Assembly (NCBI RefSeq): GCF_019704555.1
Contig: NZ_AP024745.1
Location: 1,732,001-1,796,000, forward strand
Reading direction: 5' to 3'
DNA: 64,000 nucleotides
From: Actinoplanes sp. L3-i22
GTDB lineage: Bacteria; Actinomycetota; Actinomycetes; Mycobacteriales; Micromonosporaceae
Within the stretch, counting starts at the first letter, position 1. The number at the start of each line of letters is the position of its first letter. The notes under the pieces were generated by a model, which did not search any database, was not told the DNA's origin, and saw only the letters and a program-made list of their open reading frames with translations. Below are positions 61,955 through 64,000 of this stretch, one piece after another. Both the position numbers and the translations under genes were made by a program.

Positions 61955-62929
61955 ATGTCGGCGACGGCTGCCAGCTCACGGCTCGTCGCGGGCGAGCCAC
62001 CGATCAACTTCGCGGCCCACCAGTTCCGTGCCGGCAACATCGCCGGCGCGCGTGACGACTTCGAGCAGATGCTCGCCGTCCTGATCACGGCGATCCACCC
62101 GGCGGCCCGGGCGATCGCCGCCAACCCCGGCGACTGGGGCATCGACGTCCTGCTCGGCGAGCTCTCCGGCCTGGTCATGATCTGGCAGGCCAAGTACTTC
62201 TGGCCGATGGTGGCCGGGTCGGCGCGGGCGCAGATCCGGGAGTCCTTCGACTCCGCGCTGGCCGCGGCGGCGCGCAACGGCTACCAGGTGAGCCGCTGGG
62301 TGCTGTGCGTGCCGTCCAGCCTGGACCCGGAGACCGCGCGCTGGTGGGACCGCTGGCGGGCGCGCCGGCAGCGGGAGACCGGGGTGGTGATCGAGCTGTG
62401 GCACGAGACGGTGCTGCGGGAGATGCTGGTGCGGCCGGACGCGCGGCACGTGCGGCGGCACTACTACGACCCGTACTTCCCGGCGGAGCCACCAGCGCCG
62501 CGGCGGCCGCTGCGGGAGCTGGACCGGGCCGCCGCCGCGGACTTCGAGCGCGCGCTGTTCGTCCGCCAGCTGCGCGCGGCCGGGCACGTCGAGGTGGAGG
62601 CGGCCAAGCACGAGTACTTCAACGCCGACCTGCTCACCCGGGAGATCCGGGACAAGGGCGTGCCGGCCGAGCTCGACGCGCTGGGCGAGGCGGACAGCGT
62701 CGCGTACGGCATCTGGGAGGCCCGGTTCAACGCCGCGAGCCAGGCCCACCCCGCCGATCCGGTGCTGCCCGGCCTGCACGCCGCGGTGATGCGGGAGATC
62801 CGCGAGTCCGGCGCGTTCCCGGCCGGCCTGAACGCCGGCCGGGTGCACCGCTGCGGCCTGATGCACCACGTCGTGCAGGGCCGACGGGCCGGCTGGGTCC
62901 GGCACTGGCGAGAGATCGCGTCGGCATGA
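61955..62929 (+). CDS. ABC-3C system effector: PD-(D/E)XK nuclease fused to ABC-3C C-terminal domain
   Basis: 324 residues from an ATG after TTGGAGGGG. Residues about 30-170 are a restriction-endonuclease-like domain: Glu37, Asp64 in GDWGIDVLLGEL and the Q78-A-K80 of MIWQAKYF form the D...QxK nuclease site. Residues about 190-324 (DFERALFVRQLRAAGHVEVE, HEYFNADLLTREI, ending CGLMHHVVQGRRAGWVRHW) fit the C-terminal domain that links effectors to ABC three-component systems. ATGA overlap with the next gene. Recognised from memory, not by search. Confidence 0.72.
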   Translation: MSATAASSRLVAGEPPINFAAHQFRAGNIAGARDDFEQMLAVLITAIHPAARAIAANPGDWGIDVLLGELSGLVMIWQAKYFWPMVAGSARAQIRESFDSALAAAARNGYQVSRWVLCVPSSLDPETARWWDRWRARRQRETGVVIELWHETVLREMLVRPDARHVRRHYYDPYFPAEPPAPRRPLRELDRAAAADFERALFVRQLRAAGHVEVEAAKHEYFNADLLTREIRDKGVPAELDALGEADSVAYGIWEARFNAASQAHPADPVLPGLHAAVMREIRESGAFPAGLNAGRVHRCGLMHHVVQGRRAGWVRHWREIASA

Positions 62930-63408
62930 CGCCCGACGACGTGGCGGCGTTCCGCTGCGCGCGGCTGCTGGTGCTGCTGCACCTGCTGGAGCCGCTCGAC
63001 CCGGAGGGCACCGACGCGGAACGGATCGGCCTGTACGACTTCTTCGCCGCCCACCCGCTGCTGCTGTTCCGGGCGGGCGACCCCGAACGGCTGAACCTGC
63101 GACTGTCCGGATTCGACGATCGGGCCCTGGCCTACGCCAGCCCCGCCCAGCGGTTCGTCACCGCCCAGCAACGACTTCCCGGCGACCTGCTGCTGCTGGT
63201 CCGCTCGGGGCTGGCCGAGCAGCGGGCCGACGGGCGGATCAGGTTCCGGCTGACCGGCGCGGGCCGGGCCGCCCGGCGGCAGGTGAATGCGGCATATGCC
63301 GTTTCGTACCGGACGGCTGCCCGGGCCGTCGTGCGACGACTGCGCCCCCTCAGCGGACGTAGGCTGCGGTGGGTCGCGCGTTTATGCCTGGTGGAGGCCA
63401 CGCGATGA
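62926..63408 (+). CDS. ABC-3C middle component-like protein
   Basis: 160 residues, start overlapping the effector stop (ATGA). Starts with a helical segment (DDVAAFRCARLLVLLHLLEP), then GLYDFFAAHPLLLF, a central winged-helix-like part (LPGDLLLLVRSGLAEQRADG, then RIRFRLTGAGRAARR) and a basic helical tail. Position, size and fold outline match the small middle component between effector and ATPase in ABC-3C operons. Likely an adaptor; no catalytic residues seen. Confidence 0.65.
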   Translation: MTPDDVAAFRCARLLVLLHLLEPLDPEGTDAERIGLYDFFAAHPLLLFRAGDPERLNLRLSGFDDRALAYASPAQRFVTAQQRLPGDLLLLVRSGLAEQRADGRIRFRLTGAGRAARRQVNAAYAVSYRTAARAVVRRLRPLSGRRLRWVARLCLVEATR

Positions 63409-64000
63409 GAAACGGGATACGCATCCGACGGCTGCGGCTGCACGCCGGCGGCCGCACCTACGACGTCGACTTCCGCACCGGGAGCGACCTGACCAGGCCG
63501 CTTTCGATCATCGCGGGCGCGTTCGGCACCGGGAAGACGACGATCCTCGAGTTCGTCGACTACTGCCTCGGAGCGTCCGACCATCCCCGGCATCCGGAGA
63601 TCACGCCGAAGATCCGGGCGGCGACCCTCGAGGCCGAGCTCTCCGGGACGCCGTACCTGATCCAGCGGATCGTCGGCGAGCCGTCAACGTTCGCCTACGT
63701 CCTGCCCGGCCGCCTCGACCACATCGGTCCGGCGGCCGTCCCGGAGCGCCGCCCGCTGCGCCCGGCCGGCGCGCCGAACAGCCTGTCCAGCTTCCTGCTC
63801 GCGCACTGCAAGCTGGAGGGCGTGCGGCTGCGGGCCGGCGACACCGACCCGCTCAGCTTCCGCGACCTGATGTGGCTGTGCTTCCTGCCCAACGACCGGC
63901 TCGACGACCGCAACCTGCTCTTCGAGAACGTGCCGATGAAGAACTTCAAGCTCCGCCAGGTGTTCGACGTGGTCTTCGACGTGCACGACGACCAGGCGAT
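63405..64000 (+). CDS. ABC-3C Rad50-like ATPase, N-terminal fragment
   Basis: The first 198 residues of a gene that runs off the right edge, starting by ATGA overlap. SMC/Rad50-type N-lobe: IRIRRLRLHAGG-TYDVDFR strand, then Walker A G38-A-F-G-T-G-K-T45, then ILEFVDYCLGAS and the RAATLEAELSGTPYLIQRIV segment, ending in a Q-loop-like FRDLMWLCFLPNDRLDDRNL. This is the pattern of the DUF3732-type ABC ATPase that powers or senses in ABC-3C systems. Coiled coil, signature and Walker B lie beyond the window. Confidence 0.75.
   Translation, partial: MRNGIRIRRLRLHAGGRTYDVDFRTGSDLTRPLSIIAGAFGTGKTTILEFVDYCLGASDHPRHPEITPKIRAATLEAELSGTPYLIQRIVGEPSTFAYVLPGRLDHIGPAAVPERRPLRPAGAPNSLSSFLLAHCKLEGVRLRAGDTDPLSFRDLMWLCFLPNDRLDDRNLLFENVPMKNFKLRQVFDVVFDVHDDQA

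Overview
The window is about 70% GC DNA with dense, short-spaced genes, frequent GTG/TTG starts, many apparently leaderless messages (a TAGGCT-like -10 box 6-8 bases before the start codon) and gene families typical of Actinobacteria. The gene set fits a member of the Micromonosporaceae, most likely Actinoplanes or a close relative; the genus is inferred from protein style, not demonstrated. The chromosome backbone resembles, from memory, the Mycobacterium tuberculosis Rv2172c-Rv2191 region (DEDDh/UvrC-like nuclease, PimB', SRPBCC protein, PlsC, exoribonuclease AS, DAHP synthase, PknL, Rv2175c, polyprenyl synthase, MTHFR) and the Streptomyces glucokinase neighbourhood, with insertions between the shared genes.

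Layout. 1-9.8 kb: end of a RelA/SpoT-type gene, a DEDDh exonuclease/GIY-YIG nuclease, a YacP-like NYN RNase, a small Cys-rich protein, an M48 membrane protease overlapping a PimB-type mannosyltransferase, a DUF4240 protein, an ABC exporter half-transporter and a membrane thioredoxin. 9.8-11.6 kb: repeat-rich accessory stretch with one low-complexity orphan gene. 11.6-21.9 kb: MFS/MarR pair, DUF4395 protein, a GAF histidine kinase/LuxR regulator pair, SRPBCC protein, a repeat-bearing conserved protein, glucokinase, EEP nuclease, a flavin monooxygenase and an alpha/beta hydrolase-fold protein lacking its nucleophile. 22.3-27.8 kb: OtsA, DUF308 protein, PlsC, Crp-like regulator, aberrant phosphotransferase, exoribonuclease AS. 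27.8-30.1 kb: TetR/MFS drug-efflux pair with two clear operators. 30.4-36.0 kb: GH3 glycosidase and sugar MFS, divergent from a double ROK regulator. 36-43.7 kb: phosphofructokinase, ProC, DUF429, glutathione peroxidase, secreted chitinase with a DasR-like site, DAHP synthase, threonine aldolase. 43.8-50.1 kb: two tandem secreted IPT/TIG proteins, a glutamine-amidotransferase-like protein, LysR and a membrane pseudokinase with an extracellular LamG domain. 50.1-57.6 kb: endonuclease IV, PknL-like PASTA kinase, its presumed DNA-binding partner, split lycopene cyclase, polyprenyl synthase, MTHFR and a CDP-alcohol phosphatidyltransferase. 57.7-61.8 kb: HNH endonuclease and two regulator/membrane-protein pairs. 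61.95-64 kb (cut by the edge): a three-gene operon with ATGA overlaps that looks like an ABC-three-component (ABC-3C) conflict/defence system.

Regulatory and repeat layer. A 23-base promoter motif, TGTCGTAC-8 bases-TAGnnT, lies before four genes and resembles the RecA-independent (PafBC) DNA-damage promoter. Other elements include a roughly 48-base element with two DnaA-box-like 9-mers found twice at identical spacing, a hairpin family starting CCCGGCTGGTCCT found three times (once nested in a larger 43-bp inverted repeat), several minisatellites, and operators for two TetR and two MarR regulators. I saw no tRNA, rRNA, CRISPR array, transposase or integrase.
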